Below, piece after piece: positions 5,043 through 5,630 of a DNA stretch of 5,630 nucleotides. The translations under genes were made by a program, and so were the position numbers. How positions within the stretch are numbered: the stretch's first letter is position 1; each line of letters begins with the position of its first letter. The DNA is from CAYUKK01 sp964445305 (GTDB taxonomy: Bacteria; Acidobacteriota; Aminicenantia; Aminicenantales; UBA8522): assembly GCA_964445305.1 (NCBI GenBank), contig CAYUKK010000184.1, forward strand, positions 1 through 5,630, in the 5' to 3' direction. Below the pieces are notes generated by a model. The model worked only from the letters and a program-made list of their open reading frames with translations. It did no database searches and was not told the DNA's origin.

Positions 5043-5630
5043 ATGAAGATCAGTGTCATCGGGACGGGATATGTCGGGCTGGTCACGGCTGCCGGCCTGG
5101 CCGCGCTGGGACATGAGGTCATTGGCGTGGACAAGGATGGGGGGAAGATCGAAAAAATCAATCGTGGTGTCCTTCCCATCTATGAGCCCGGTCTGGAGGA
5201 GCTCCTCTCGTTGAACATGAAGAAAAAAGCGCTCTCTTTCAGCCAGGATGTGGCCGGGGCCATTCGGGAAGTGGATGTCGTTTTCGTCTGTGTCGGCACT
5301 CCCCAACAGGAGGATGGACGCGCCGACATGAGTCAGATTGAAGAAGTTTCCCGCCTCATTGCCGAGAACCTCGACCGCTACAAGCTGGTTGTCGAAAAGA
5401 GCACGGTGCCGGTCAAGACTTCTTACTGGATCAAACGGACGATGAACCTCTACCGGAAAAGCGAGGTTGAATTCGATATCGCTTCGAACCCCGAATTCCT
5501 CCGCGAGGGCTCAGCCGTCTCCGATTTTCTCAACCCCGACCGGATCATCATCGGTGTCGAGACGACAAAGGCAAGGGATATCCTCCTCGAGATCTACCGC
5601 CAGTACGCCGACCGCATCGTCGTCACCAAC
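5043..5630 (+). CDS. ugd: UDP-glucose 6-dehydrogenase, N-terminal part (cut by window end)
   Basis: The frame is open from ATG 5043 to the last base and encodes 196 residues of an enzyme usually about 430-450 long. It would oxidise UDP-glucose to UDP-glucuronic acid with two NAD+. It begins MKISVIGTGYVG, with the dinucleotide-binding GTGYVG at 7-12. YEPGLEELL, VCVGTPQ, EKSTVPVKT at 118-126 and NPEFLREGSAV from 149, followed by DFLNPDRIIIG, are hallmarks of bacterial UDP-glucose dehydrogenase. The catalytic cysteine and the UDP-binding domain lie beyond the right edge and cannot be checked. The truncation is a window effect, not a broken gene. It is only distantly similar to the dehydrogenase just before it, so the two are not a recent duplication. 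A GDP-mannose dehydrogenase is the main alternative, but NPEFLREGSAV favours Ugd. Confidence 0.92.
   Translation, partial: MKISVIGTGYVGLVTAAGLAALGHEVIGVDKDGGKIEKINRGVLPIYEPGLEELLSLNMKKKALSFSQDVAGAIREVDVVFVCVGTPQQEDGRADMSQIEEVSRLIAENLDRYKLVVEKSTVPVKTSYWIKRTMNLYRKSEVEFDIASNPEFLREGSAVSDFLNPDRIIIGVETTKARDILLEIYRQYADRIVVTN

Overview
The window is bacterial DNA of moderately high GC. A gene-free, repeat-rich stretch of about 700 bases is followed by a tightly packed run of six genes, all on the + strand. Strong Shine-Dalgarno sites, TTG/GTG start codons and sigma70-like promoter hexamers fit a bacterium. Gene order and protein style suggest an uncultured lineage of the Acidobacteriota, Aminicenantes or deltaproteobacterial kind, but the lineage is a guess that the sequence alone cannot settle.

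Layout. Positions 1-60 hold a strong-looking promoter pointing left, out of the window. Positions 60-182 are non-coding with short repeats and small stems. Positions 184-601 are two tandem copies of a 209-base unit, about 96% identical and rich in inverted repeats. Positions 603-717 are a leader with a sigma70-like promoter (TTGCAA, 17 bases, TATAAA) just upstream of the first gene. The operon then runs: a small ribbon-helix-helix protein (718-939), ATP sulfurylase sat (1026-2174), APS kinase cysC (2181 or 2187 to 2744), a UDP-sugar 4-epimerase of the WbpP/TviC kind (2772-3710), a UDP-N-acetylhexosamine 6-dehydrogenase of the WbpA kind (3712-5031), and the first 196 codons of UDP-glucose 6-dehydrogenase ugd (from 5043, running off the right edge).

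How the genes fit together. Sat makes APS from sulfate and ATP, and CysC phosphorylates APS to PAPS, the universal sulfate donor for sulfotransferases. The next three enzymes make acidic nucleotide sugars: UDP-GlcNAc or UDP-GalNAc uronic acids, and UDP-glucuronic acid. No APS or PAPS reductase is visible. The simplest reading is a module that supplies precursors for a sulfated, uronic-acid-containing surface glycan, possibly controlled by the small DNA-binding-type protein encoded first. The sulfotransferases and glycosyltransferases would be expected to the right of the window; that is inference. The enzyme families are ordinary. The less usual points are their combination in one operon, the leading ribbon-helix-helix gene, and the structured tandem repeat upstream.
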